64,000 nt of DNA from G036327475 sp036327475 (GTDB taxonomy: Bacteria; Pseudomonadota; Gammaproteobacteria; Enterobacterales; Enterobacteriaceae): contig NZ_CP132913.1 in the NCBI RefSeq assembly GCF_036327475.1, forward strand, positions 868,001 through 932,000. The letters are read 5' to 3'. Positions 39,902-53,127 of this stretch are shown here, piece after piece (positions within the stretch are counted from its first letter, which is position 1; every line of letters starts with the position of its first letter). The notes under the pieces are model-generated. The model had not been told where the DNA came from and did not search any database. It saw nothing but the letters and a program-made list of their open reading frames with translations. Made by a program: the position numbers and the translations under genes.

Positions 39902-40672
39902 TCACGGAACGGTTTTATTCGCTTTGTGCAGAGCTGTTTCACGCCACAGACAGCTGCCGCCCTTTTTCTGCACCAGATCCAACCGCTGCTCATGGGCTAG
40001 GACTTCCTCATCGCTGGCGTAAACGATCTTCAGCGACGTTTTGGTGCGCTGCACCCGCTGAATTTGCACGGTGTCGCCTACTTCGCGCTGCTCTTGCTCC
40101 CCTTCCATCGCAAAACACATGGCGGTCTGGCCGCCGGTCATCAACAAGAAAACGTCCGCCAGGATTTTGGCGTCGAGCAAAGCGTTGTGCAGCGTACGCT
40201 TACTGTTATCGATCAGATAGCGGTCGCACAACGCGTCCAGATTATTACGCTTCCCGGGGAACATTTTACGCGCCAGCAGCAGGCTGTCCGTTACCTTGCA
40301 AAAGGTGTCGATTTTAGCGATACCGTGATTAATCATCGCAAACTCATGGTCCATAAATCCGATATCGAAGGGGGCGTTATGAATGACTAATTCACCGCCG
40401 CGAATGAATTGTAAAAATTCATTCGCCACGTCGGCAAACGTCGGTTTATCCGCCAGAAATTCGTCACTAATACCGTGGACATTGAACGCCTCAGGGTCTA
40501 CTAGACAGTCCGGTTTCAGATAGACGTGGAAACGCCGACCGGTCAGGCGGCGATTAATGACCTCTACTGCACCAATTTCGATAATTCGGTGTCCCTCGTA
40601 GTGGATACCCAACTTGTTCATACCGGTGGTTTCAGTATCCAGAATAATCTGTCGCGTAATGTTGGTGCTCAT
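39902..40672 (-). CDS. dnaQ: DNA polymerase III epsilon subunit (proofreading exonuclease)
   Basis: DnaQ is the 3'-5' proofreading subunit of the replicative polymerase core. The 256-residue protein has ExoI DTETTG (Asp12, Glu14), VIHNAPFDIGFMDHEF (ExoII), KRTLHNALLDAKILADVFL (ExoIII with the catalytic His-Asp), and the C-terminal linker and QKKGGSCLW, which bind the alpha subunit. It is slightly longer at the C-terminus than in E. coli. It is divergent from rnhA over a 53-bp gap. Intact, so a mutator state by this gene is not indicated. Confidence 0.96.
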   Translation of the reverse strand: MSTNITRQIILDTETTGMNKLGIHYEGHRIIEIGAVEVINRRLTGRRFHVYLKPDCLVDPEAFNVHGISDEFLADKPTFADVANEFLQFIRGGELVIHNAPFDIGFMDHEFAMINHGIAKIDTFCKVTDSLLLARKMFPGKRNNLDALCDRYLIDNSKRTLHNALLDAKILADVFLLMTGGQTAMCFAMEGEQEQREVGDTVQIQRVQRTKTSLKIVYASDEEVLAHEQRLDLVQKKGGSCLWRETALHKANKTVP

Positions 40673-40725
40673 AATGCTCGTTTATGTCAGACTTGGGCTT
40701 TTAACATGGTGCAAGTTTACCAGAG
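40673..40725. promoter_or_regulatory. Divergent dnaQ-rnhA promoter region
   Basis: Only 53 bp separate the two start codons, so the two promoters must overlap or lie inside the genes, as known for this pair in E. coli. I do not see a textbook -35/-10 pair in the spacer. Confidence 0.5.
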
Positions 40726-41217
40726 ATGCGCAAACAGGTTGAAATCTTCACCGACGGTTCGTGCCTGGGTAATCCCGGCCCCGGAGGCTATGGTGCAATA
40801 TTGCGCTATAAACAGCATGAAAAAACCTTCAGCGCCGGTTATCGCCTGACCACTAACAACCGTATGGAGTTGATGGCGGCCATCGTGGCGCTGGAAGCGC
40901 TGACGAACGCCTGCGAGGTCGTGCTCAGTACTGATAGCCAGTATGTCCGTCAAGGAATTACCCATTGGATTCATAACTGGAAAAAGCGCGGCTGGAAAAC
41001 CGCAGAGAAGAAATCGGTGAAAAACGTCGATTTATGGCAGCGGCTGGACGCAGCCATTCAGCCCCATATCCTGCTCTGGGATTGGGTGAAGGGCCATGCA
41101 GGCCATCCGGAAAACGAACGCTGCGATGAACTGGCGCACACCGCCGCCGGCCATCCGGCTTTGGAGGACATCGGCTATTGGGTAGAAACGCAAACGGATT
41201 GTGGCCTGGCGGATTAA
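40726..41217 (+). CDS. rnhA: Ribonuclease HI
   Basis: RnhA cleaves RNA in RNA-DNA hybrids. The 163-residue protein has all four carboxylates at the E. coli positions: Asp10 (IFTDGS), Glu48 (NNRMELMA), Asp70 (LSTDSQYV) and Asp134 (ERCDELA), and the basic handle WKKRGWKTAEKK. Intact, with a slightly longer tail. Confidence 0.96.
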   Translation: MRKQVEIFTDGSCLGNPGPGGYGAILRYKQHEKTFSAGYRLTTNNRMELMAAIVALEALTNACEVVLSTDSQYVRQGITHWIHNWKKRGWKTAEKKSVKNVDLWQRLDAAIQPHILLWDWVKGHAGHPENERCDELAHTAAGHPALEDIGYWVETQTDCGLAD

Positions 41218-41248
41218 AGCGGTCTCACCCCTCTTTCCAGGAAAGCCG

Positions 41249-41965
41249 CTACCGGCAGCTGTGAGCGATGGCATTTACCGGCCAACGCAAACCCCGCGTG
41301 GACGCTTTATTTTTCAGTGGCGTCAAGCGGAGGGGAAACGTGCGCTTGCGCGCGACTATCAGGCTCAGGCAACCCATTGCGAGGAAATGGGTACTGAGTG
41401 GCCGCCCCACTTGTCGTCGTCGCCATGGCAACATCTGCAGATGAGCGCGATGCAATACTTCGAAATTAACCACCTCCAACAAATCCAACAGCCGCATCTG
41501 CGTATACATTCGGCTTCTGTACGGCTGGCGGCGAAAAAGGATCGGGCAGATCTTGCCAAGCCCCAGCATGCTCACAGGGTTGAACGTCGAGATGACGAGC
41601 CAGCCGTCATCAATGAGGACCCGATCGACCTCCCGCAGCAGCCGGTGCGGATCGACAGTATAGGATAAAGTATGGGCCAGTAAGCAAGCGTCTACCGACT
41701 TATTGGCGAACGGCAGTTGGTAAGGATCGGCGATAACGTGTAAACCTTCTCCCTCAAGTCCCACGTTGACCTGATGGGAAATCGCACAATCATCAGTATC
41801 TAGATCCGCACTCAACGCGCCGACTTTGAGTAAATGAAACCCGAACAGCTTAGGCCACCACGCTTTCAAATCCTGCTCCAACGCCTGGCGATAGTAAGCC
41901 CCGCAGGGAATATCGTCCCATGAAGTAGGCGCCACAATAGTTTTGTTACTTTGCGCTGATTTCAT
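41249..41965 (-). CDS. yafS: SAM-dependent methyltransferase YafS
   Basis: YafS is a class I methyltransferase of unknown substrate. The 238-residue protein keeps FHLLKVGALSAD, the ADPYQLPFANKSVDACLLAHTLSYT block (motifs II-III of the fold), REVDRVLIDDGWLVIS and LNFEVLHRAHLQMLPW. It is in the conserved slot between rnhA and gloB and reads divergently from gloB. Intact; function not known. Confidence 0.9.
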   Translation of the reverse strand: MKSAQSNKTIVAPTSWDDIPCGAYYRQALEQDLKAWWPKLFGFHLLKVGALSADLDTDDCAISHQVNVGLEGEGLHVIADPYQLPFANKSVDACLLAHTLSYTVDPHRLLREVDRVLIDDGWLVISTFNPVSMLGLGKICPILFRRQPYRSRMYTQMRLLDLLEVVNFEVLHRAHLQMLPWRRRQVGRPLSTHFLAMGCLSLIVARKRTFPLRLTPLKNKASTRGLRWPVNAIAHSCR

Positions 41966-42010
41966 GTTGGTCTATCTTCTAAGGGCCATAAAGAAATAAC
42001 GAGGTCAACA

Positions 42011-42600
42011 ATGAATATTATCAGCATTTCCGCACTGGCGGATAATTACATTTGGCTTTTACACAATGATGGCAGCCAATGCCTGGTATGCCTGGCGGTC
42101 CATGGCGAGGCGGCGTCGGTGTTACAGGCGCTTGCCGACCGCCACTTAGCCATTGTCGCTATTTTATTGACCCATCATCATGACCATGTGGCCGGTGTCG
42201 CTGAGCCGCTACAGTATTTCTTGGTGCCAGTCTATAGCCTTGAGAAAAGGGCACGGCCCAGATTGTTAGCAAAGGTAATACACTGACCTTACTAGGTCAT
42301 ACCTTTAGGATGATAGCATTGCCCAGTCATACACTCAGACATATCGGATTAGCACCTCCTGGCTTTTAGCGGCGACATGGGGTTTTCCCGCGGGTTACGG
42401 TCGGCTTTTCGAGGGCACGCCTAAGCAAATATACGCCTCTTTTCAAAAGTTAATCATCTTTCACCGATACCATGATCTGCTCCGCTCTTGAGTATACTTC
42501 AAGTAATTTTGACTTCGTCGCCACCTTGTTTCAAGATCGCCTGATCACAGGTTATCAACGTAAAATTAAAGAGTTACATCTAAAAACCAACCTAGCTTGC
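42011..42600 (+). pseudogene. gloB: gloB remnant (glyoxalase II)
   Basis: GloB hydrolyses S-lactoylglutathione in methylglyoxal detoxification. The first 70 residues are in frame (MNIISISALADNYIWLL, AILLTHHHDHVAG), but the THHHHDH zinc motif has lost one histidine. After residue 75 the frame breaks: GNTLTLLGHTF, HTLRHIG, FSGDMGFSRG and QIYASFQKL are seen in other frames to about 42590. Inactive. Confidence 0.85.
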
Positions 42601-42773
42601 CACAATGCTACATTTGGAGCGTCAAATTAATATTTTTATGTTCCGTCATATTGACTTACAAACAAATTAAACGCTCAATTACTCGGCAGAAGGATCATTT
42701 CTGACGGTTTGGTTGTAATGTTTCAGCCTTCAAAGTATTATTGCTCATCTTTTAAGCGACTATTGACATACAG

Positions 42774-43901
42774 ATGAAGACTCGCGCGATCTTATTCGCC
42801 TCGGTCTTGCTAGTGGCGTGTCAGACGTCCAGGCAGGACACCCCCCCCTCCGAACAGCGTGCACAGAGTATTTCTTCGGCAAGTCAAGGTGAAGCGGGAA
42901 AGTACACAGATGATCTAGCGGGTACCGCAAGATGGCAAGATATCAATAACAGCCTGCCGCAAGGCGATTTGTGGAACTTTATTGGCGACGAGTTGAAGAT
43001 GCAGATACCGGATAACGCCAGGGTTCGTGAGCAACAAGAGCGTTATTTGAAACATACGAGATATCTCCACGATATAACATTACGAGCAGAGCCGTACATG
43101 TACTGGATAGTCGAACAAATTAAGCAACGTAAGATGCCAATGGAGCTAGTACTGCTACCGATCGTGGAGAGCGCTTTTGACCCGGAGGCAACATCTACCT
43201 CAAACGCAGCTGGCCTTTGGCAGATAGCTCCCCAGACAGGCAAGAATTATGGCCTGAAACAGAACCAATGGTATGACGGCCGTCGTGATGTGGTGGCGTC
43301 CACTACCGTCGCGCTGGATATGATGCAGCGGCTTAATCGTATGTTCGACGGCGACTGGTTATTGGCTATTGCTGCCTATAATAGCGGTGAAGGTCGTGTT
43401 ATGCAGGCCATCAAGCGTAATAAAGCCAAAGGCAGCGCCACTGACTTTTGGTCTCTGGCGCTGCCGCGTGAAACTACCATCTATGTTCCGAAAATGCTTG
43501 CGCTCAGCAACCTCATTAAGAATAGCAAACAGTTTGGCATTACGCTACCTAAATCGAATGCACAACGCGCATTGGCACAGGTGGAAGTCGGCCAGCAAAT
43601 GGGTTTAACGCAAGCGGCGGAAATGTCCGGCCTATCGCTGAGCAAACTGAAAAGCTTTAATACCGGCTATAAGCGCAACGTGACGGCGCCAAACGGGCCG
43701 CATTATATCATGCTACCCAAGGCGCATGCTTCGCAGCTGCGCACCTCGCTGGCGGAAGGTAATATTGCGGCAGTGCAGTCCACGCAGTTGGCGGATAACA
43801 ACTCCGGCAGCGGCAACGGCAACTATAAGGTTCGTGCCGGCGATAGCTTATCCGGAATCGCCAAGCGGTTGAATGTCAAAACTACTGACTTGCAAAAATG
43901 A
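42774..43901 (+). CDS. mltD: Membrane-bound lytic murein transglycosylase D, truncated after first LysM
   Basis: MltD is an outer-membrane lipoprotein that cuts peptidoglycan glycan strands. The 375-residue product has a lipobox (LLVACQ), the SLT domain with LLPIVESAFDPEATS (catalytic Glu), GLWQIAPQTGKNYGL, AIAAYNSGEGRV, and one LysM repeat (YKVRAGDSLSGIAKRLNVKT) before a premature stop. E. coli MltD is 452 residues with two LysM repeats; the second is out of frame just downstream. The catalytic part is complete, so the enzyme may still work with weaker wall binding. Transcribed away from the dead gloB. Confidence 0.8.
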   Translation: MKTRAILFASVLLVACQTSRQDTPPSEQRAQSISSASQGEAGKYTDDLAGTARWQDINNSLPQGDLWNFIGDELKMQIPDNARVREQQERYLKHTRYLHDITLRAEPYMYWIVEQIKQRKMPMELVLLPIVESAFDPEATSTSNAAGLWQIAPQTGKNYGLKQNQWYDGRRDVVASTTVALDMMQRLNRMFDGDWLLAIAAYNSGEGRVMQAIKRNKAKGSATDFWSLALPRETTIYVPKMLALSNLIKNSKQFGITLPKSNAQRALAQVEVGQQMGLTQAAEMSGLSLSKLKSFNTGYKRNVTAPNGPHYIMLPKAHASQLRTSLAEGNIAAVQSTQLADNNSGSGNGNYKVRAGDSLSGIAKRLNVKTTDLQK

Positions 43902-44135
43902 AATAACATGCATAGCGGAAACTGGGTTAAACGCTGACAGTCGGCAGCAGCTCGCTGCACAACAGCGCCTCCCATCAAGTGCGCAAAGGGAGTTCTCTAG
44001 CGAATGTCGCCCGCCGTCACGGTATCGATATCAATGACGTCATGTGCTGGAACAGTGCTTTGGACAATGCCGACAACCTGCAGCTGGAACTTAGGCTGTT
44101 CCTATTTGCAACGGCAAGTTCACAGACTCTTGATC
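43902..44135 (+). pseudogene. mltD: Out-of-frame 3' part of mltD (second LysM)
   Basis: After the stop, another frame reads HQVRKGSSLANVARRHGIDINDVMCWNSALDNADNLQLE (motif pieces VRKGSSLANVARRHGI and WNS), the second LysM repeat of MltD, ending near 44130. A frameshift around 43895 separates it from the catalytic part. The yafE gene that follows in E. coli is absent from the 130 bp to yafD. Confidence 0.8.
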
Positions 44136-44263
44136 TATCACTGGCTGTACTCTTGCCCGCGGCGGTGTTGGGCGATGATAGGTTGTGTCCAAATGGGCTG
44201 ATGTCAGAGTCAACGAAAAGCAGATGCCAAAACGTCTACCTTTATGTTCCACTATAGCGTAGT

Positions 44264-45100
44264 TTATCCTCCAATGCTGATAATTGGCTCCGCTGGCGCC
44301 CGCTCGTACCGCGGAACGGGCTCGAATTCGACCAGCAAAGGGTTATGGTCAGAAGCCTCGGTTACTAACACCGAGGCTTCACAGACGTTCATATCGCGGT
44401 AAAAGACGAAATCCAGCGGCCGGCCAAACGCCCGTTTGCGCTGATCGTCGACAAATCGCACCTCGCCCAGCCCCATCCGTTCCGCGAATTGGTAGAGTGC
44501 CAACATGCGCTGGCGGCTCCAGGCATTGAAATCCCCCGCCATGATAACCGGGCCGCTATGATTGCGGATCTGTTCACCAATGGGGTCGAGCTGTTTACTA
44601 TACACATCAATGCCCAGGCTGAAATTTACCGCGTGGATATTGACCACCATGAGCAGTTGCCCGTTATAGATTGGATACATGGTGACCAGAGCTGACTTGG
44701 CTAACCGCAACAGCGGCTCGCGCTCGCGCAGCGGACAGCAATAGACCGGATGCGCGGCGGAAAGGGTCATAACCCCTGACGGATGCTGCAGAAAAATAAG
44801 TGCGGGAACCTGGTCAGCCGCCAAATAATGCGAGGTAGCGAATCGAACTAGCTCAGGTGTTGTCTGCGCTTCCTGCAACAGAAGCAATTGAGCATCTTTA
44901 CCAAACCCTTGGAGCACTGACAACCAATTAGCACACTGCTGTTTATAGATATTCCATACCATTACTCGCAAAATACGTGAGCCTGGTAAAGGTTCTCCTG
45001 CCGGCAGCACCTGCTCTAAGTGGCCAGAGGCAAGAGGCGGAAAGATACGCTCGACTGGCTGGCCGGCGACATACCTGACGGCATATGTTTTTCTTGGCAC
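44264..45100 (-). CDS. yafD: YafD, endonuclease/exonuclease/phosphatase-family protein
   Basis: YafD belongs to the EEP superfamily (DNase I/inositol phosphatase fold); its substrate is not established. The 278-residue protein shows the metal and catalytic motifs LRVMVWNIYKQQ, LLLQEAQTT, VVNIHAVNFSLG, MAGDFNAWSR, RPLDFVFYRD and the terminal SDHNPLLVEF. Length is about ten residues more than E. coli. It lies on the rRNA-operon side of mltD, as in E. coli. Intact. Confidence 0.93.
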   Translation of the reverse strand: MPRKTYAVRYVAGQPVERIFPPLASGHLEQVLPAGEPLPGSRILRVMVWNIYKQQCANWLSVLQGFGKDAQLLLLQEAQTTPELVRFATSHYLAADQVPALIFLQHPSGVMTLSAAHPVYCCPLREREPLLRLAKSALVTMYPIYNGQLLMVVNIHAVNFSLGIDVYSKQLDPIGEQIRNHSGPVIMAGDFNAWSRQRMLALYQFAERMGLGEVRFVDDQRKRAFGRPLDFVFYRDMNVCEASVLVTEASDHNPLLVEFEPVPRYERAPAEPIISIGG

Positions 45101-46655
45101 GGTTACCGCCTATTCAACTGAGTTTTGCGCCTGTGGCGGTGTTTGGGTTGATTCTGTTTTAGTCCACAGACACCTAACTATCCTACGCTTTTATAAGCTC
45201 TCGACTCGGCAAATTCAATGCAGAGCCACGACATATTGATCTTGCCCTACGCAGTATATCCAGAAGTGCCTCTACCTTGGCGAGACCGCCTGCTGCGGCA
45301 ACGACGACACTGACACTGCCTGGCTAATTTGCCGTGAATGAGGCATGCCGCTACCAAGTACTGCGCCATAGTATTCATTACTGCCAAACTTGTTTATCGT
45401 GAGAGTTTAAAAGTCAAGCAGTCGGCAACGCGCTGCAATCGAGAGAGATGGTGGATAACCGCTTTAATCTTTATCTTCATGGTAACATAATGAAGATATT
45501 AGTCTGTTGGCGCATTGCTACAGCGGTAATGGCGAAATGCTGCGCAATAACCGCCTGTTTTCCAGCCGAAAAACGCTGATGCAAAGTTTTCGCTTTGCAA
45601 GCTGTAGCGCTTATCTCATTGGATTGCCGCATAATAAGCAACTACTGCGCCATCTGGCGACACATTTTACCGGTGGTTACAGGGCCGAAGTGCTCTATCA
45701 GTTTAGCATGCAATTAGGTCAGGCCACCCTTAGTCTTGCTGAGGGCGACTTCTGCTTCTTTGAAGAATTAACCCACAGAAAATTCAAAACGACCACGATA
45801 TTCAGCACGACCCGCAGGGAAGCGAAACGGCCTTGAGCGCTGGCTGCCACATTCAGCGCATTCTACCAGGGACGCTTAACGTATTTCGCTTTAGCAACGC
45901 CGACTATGAAGTCTGAGAGAGTCGGCAATTATTGCGCCCGGTAAAATGCTACTACGATAGAGAGTGGGATTCAAAGGGTGTTACTGTTTGCTTTACGCTG
46001 TTTGTCTTCACCGGTGCGGCTGGTACCAAACCCGACCCCGATTATCATCCAGTACTGGCACCCTGTACTGGATGATAATCGGGTAAACCTGATCTGATGA
46101 TTCTGGGGCAATAATCATACACATAATTGCCACGGCATCATCTTATTTACCACTCGAACGACGGATTCAGCGTAGTGCCCATCACCAACAGCAGTAAGTT
46201 CGTTTGGATCGATTAATCTATGCTCTACAGCACTGCTGGCCTCGCACCAGCGCTCGCTAGTGGCCTCACCGCTAGCTCGGTCGAAGTGTTGGTCAATCGC
46301 TTGTTTTACGATGGTAGATGTTATGATCTTGAGCGGGAATTAGTCCGTGCACGCCACTGCCAATGAAATTTACTATCTACCCTGATCGGTAGATATCCAG
46401 GGTGAACCAGGCGAGCTGCATTATTACCGCGGCAGGCCTGGACAGCTTTTTGGTCAGCGGCGCTATACCTCCATGAGGGTGTCCTTGCGGAGATTGCCGG
46501 CCTCAATTCAAAGACGCCACAGAGCGTTATGTTGCGCTAGTACCCGAAACCGCTCCTCTGGTTCATTTTGCAAAAACGACTTGAGCTATTTCGTAGCGAC
46601 CACCGATGGATGTAGCAACTTAAGATCTAACAGCCTGAAATTAGCTAGGCTGGCT
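45101..46655. other. Unassigned 1.5-kb region between yafD and the rrn tRNAs
   Basis: E. coli has yafC and dkgB here; neither is recognisable. A 109-codon plus frame (45507-45836) contains TLSLAEGDFCFFEE, faintly like the ligand domain of AraC-type regulators. Plus-strand fragments such as PDPDYHPVLAP (46030) and YDLERELVRARH (46318) show no clear family. A perfect 19-bp inverted repeat lies at 46037-46083. Probably one or two decayed genes read on the plus strand. Confidence 0.4.
46037..46083. repeat. Perfect 19-bp inverted repeat with 9-nt loop
   Basis: CCCGATTATCATCCAGTAC (46037-46055) is followed after TGGCACCCT by its exact reverse complement (46065-46083). No T-run follows on either strand, so it is not a standard terminator. 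The left arm fits an open coding frame (PDYHPV), suggesting the right arm is a templated inverted copy. Confidence 0.92.
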
Positions 46656-46657
46656 TT

Positions 46658-46733
46658 CTCTCACTGCGGAGAGACTCGAACTCCCAACACCCGGTTTTGG
46701 AGACCGGTGCTCTACCAGTTGAACTACGCCCCT
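46658..46733 (-). pseudogene. trpT: tRNA-Trp (CCA anticodon) with destroyed 3' acceptor strand
   Basis: From the 5' end (46733) the minus strand matches tRNA-Trp almost exactly: AGGGGCG acceptor, D-arm, anticodon loop CTCCAAA, variable loop and T-arm GGGAGTTCGAGTCTCTC. Then, where CGCCCCTGCCA is required, it reads CGCAGTGAGAG. Four acceptor pairs and the CCA are lost. It follows tRNA-Asp by 9 bp, the aspT-trpT order of E. coli rrnC. As read here it cannot form a normal acceptor stem. Confidence 0.85.
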
Positions 46734-46742
46734 AAATGAAAG

Positions 46743-46819
46743 TGGCGGTGCGGACGGGACTCGAACCCGCGACCCCCGGCGTGACAGGCCGGTATTCTAA
46801 CCGACTGAACTACCGCACC
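46743..46819 (-). tRNA. tRNA-Asp (anticodon GUC)
   Basis: A 77-nt gene with encoded CCA: acceptor GGTGCGG/CCGCACC, D-arm with GTTCAGTCGGTTAGAA, anticodon arm CCGGCCTGTCACGCCGG, T-arm CGGGTTCGAGTCCCG. Intact and about 130 bp downstream of 5S rRNA, as the distal tRNA of an rrn operon. It is a substrate for Tgt/QueA/QueH (G34). Confidence 0.96.
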
Positions 46820-46945
46820 ATCGAACATGACACGCACCAGATTAGCATGAAAGGGGGTGAGACGCCCGTTGATATTCTGGGTGCTTATGCTCCTGTCGAC
46901 ACTGTTTGTGGCCCGATATTAACCAGCACAACCTTTTTAAAATGG

Positions 46946-47066
46946 ATACCTGGCAGTTTCCTACTCTCGCATGGGGAAAACCCCACACTACCATCGGCGC
47001 TACGGCGTTTCACTTCTGAGTTCGGCATGGGGTCAGGTGGGACCACCGCGCTAGTGTCGCCAGGCA
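46946..47066 (-). rRNA. 5S ribosomal RNA
   Basis: The minus strand begins TGCCTGGCGACACTAGCGCG and ends ACTGCCAGGTAT, about 120 nt, with the typical GAACTCAGAAGTGAAACG loop. The ends pair with each other as in all 5S rRNAs. Confidence 0.97.
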
Positions 47067-47286
47067 AATTCGTTGTCTGCACCGCTTTCGCCGTACGGAG
47101 GGCTCCGGGCTCTGGCTACCCAACCCTCACTTACGTGATCATCGGGCGTTATCCGGAACATCACTGATGGTGTCTCGTGTCTTGTCTCTTAGCACATGAG
47201 CGACCACATTTTGCCTGCATTTGCTGCAGGTGTTGGTGGTATTACCTGCACTTTTGTGGCTCGCTCTCAAACAGCTCAGGTGTTGT

Positions 47287-50195
<2,909 letters not shown>

Positions 50196-50553
50196 TCACA
50201 ACCCTGAGCTGTCTGCATTTGGTTCGACGGTCTGCCACGACTTCCGGGCTTTCAGTCACTTGCGTCGTCTCGCTTGAGTCTCACCATACAGGCGAGACTC
50301 GGCACAGTCTGTGAGGACCGGGCTGAAACGACAGCGCCTATCGCACGACAGTGATAACGTTAAGCGTTATCTCAGGTTTGCTTACTTCGTTTGAGAGACT
50401 CACATGCTGAGCTTGCACTTCAGCATGTGTTTCAAATTTTCAGCTTATTCCGGATTGTTAAAGAGCACGATATTTCAGAGCGCGTTTATCAAACGCGCTC
50501 TGAAACAAATCAACGACAGAAAAATCGCTCATCCCACAAATACATTCCATGAA

Positions 50554-50629
50554 TGGTGGAGCTAAGCGGGATCGAACCGCTGACCTCCTGCGTGCAAAGC
50601 AGGCGCTCTCCCAATTGAGCTATAGCCCC
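50554..50629 (-). tRNA. tRNA-Ala (anticodon UGC)
   Basis: A 76-nt gene with encoded CCA in the 16S-23S spacer: acceptor GGGGCTA/TAGCTCC, anticodon loop TTTGCAC. It lies 360 bp before 23S. Paired with tRNA-Ile, it defines an Ile-Ala type rrn spacer. Confidence 0.96.
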
Positions 50630-50802
50630 AAGTCGTTCATCTTGCATATGCCTGGTCTACCTGCATGCCAGGTAATGCTTCGTTCACCACAGTCAATAAA
50701 CAGGGCGACAGCCAATCTTCTTTTCACCGCATGCTGAACACAGCCTGACACGTTTGCCTGACAACAACACGCTGCGGTCTCATTCATCGGGATAAGTGTA
50801 AC

Positions 50803-50879
<77 letters not shown>

Positions 50880-50950
50880 ATAGGAGGTTTCTTGCTCGTG
50901 GTAGTTATCAGACAATCTGTGTGGGCACGTCACTTAACGTATCGTTTAGG

Positions 50951-52492
<1,542 letters not shown>

Positions 52493-52599
52493 AAAGCTTG
52501 ATGCTCAAAGAATTAAAACTGGTATTCCTATGAATATTCGTTGTTCACTCTTCAAGACTTGATATTTCGTGTATCGATACTGTCTTATGAGTGCCCACA

Positions 52600-52640
52600 C
52601 AGATTGTCTGATAAATTGTTAAAGAGCGTGTCCGGGAGGG
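52600..52640 (-). promoter_or_regulatory. rrn leader boxA antitermination signal
   Basis: On the minus strand the leader has GCTCTTTAACAATTTATCAG, the classical enterobacterial boxA region where NusB-S10 bind. The same motif recurs before 23S in the spacer near 50455-50470. Confidence 0.8.
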
Positions 52641-52660
52641 TAATTCCTCTACCGGTACAA

Positions 52661-52695
52661 GTGGCGTATACTACGCTTTTCCGCTGCAGAGTCAA
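52661..52695 (-). promoter_or_regulatory. rrn P2 promoter
   Basis: TTGACT (52690-52695) and TAGTAT (52668-52673), 16 bp apart, with a GC-rich discriminator following. The sequence is very close to E. coli rrn P2. Confidence 0.85.
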
Positions 52696-52764
52696 GCTTT
52701 TATTTAACCTTCGTGGACCGCTTGCCTCTGGCTGAGCCGGTAAGTCGCAACGACTGCTCCCGGT

Positions 52765-52804
52765 CAGTGGAGGCGCATTATAGGACCTTCACGACCGGTG
52801 ACAA
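52765..52804 (-). promoter_or_regulatory. rrn P1 promoter
   Basis: TTGTCA (52799-52804), 16-bp spacer, TATAAT (52777-52782), then a GCGCC discriminator. This is the stringently controlled type of E. coli rrn P1. AT-rich sequence upstream could act as an UP element. Confidence 0.88.
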
Positions 52805-53127
52805 GCGCTATTTTCGCCGAATGGCGATAAATTAAATGAAGTACTCTTTGTGCACCACCCATTTATCACCGGAACCTGTTTTTAGTCACCTCTGATTTTT
52901 AGTCAACTCTGACGCCCACCTCTAGCGCGTACACGGGGTGAGGCTGGCTTCGCGATCGCAGATCACGAAGTAGAGAGAGCATAGAGAGATGCAACGCCAG
53001 CAGCCAAGGCGTGTTCGCGCAAGGGTGAGGGCAGCACAATGAGATAGGTCGGATTAACGCTGTGTCCTGACCCCAAGCAGTACGACCTATTATTTAATAG
53101 TGTCGATGGTTAAGCATGGCCTGCTGT
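52805..53127. other. Spacer between murI and rrn P1
   Basis: About 320 bp without a gene. It should contain rrn upstream activating sites; I cannot mark individual Fis sites. An imperfect 17-bp tandem repeat (one mismatch) lies at 52879-52912. Confidence 0.45.
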
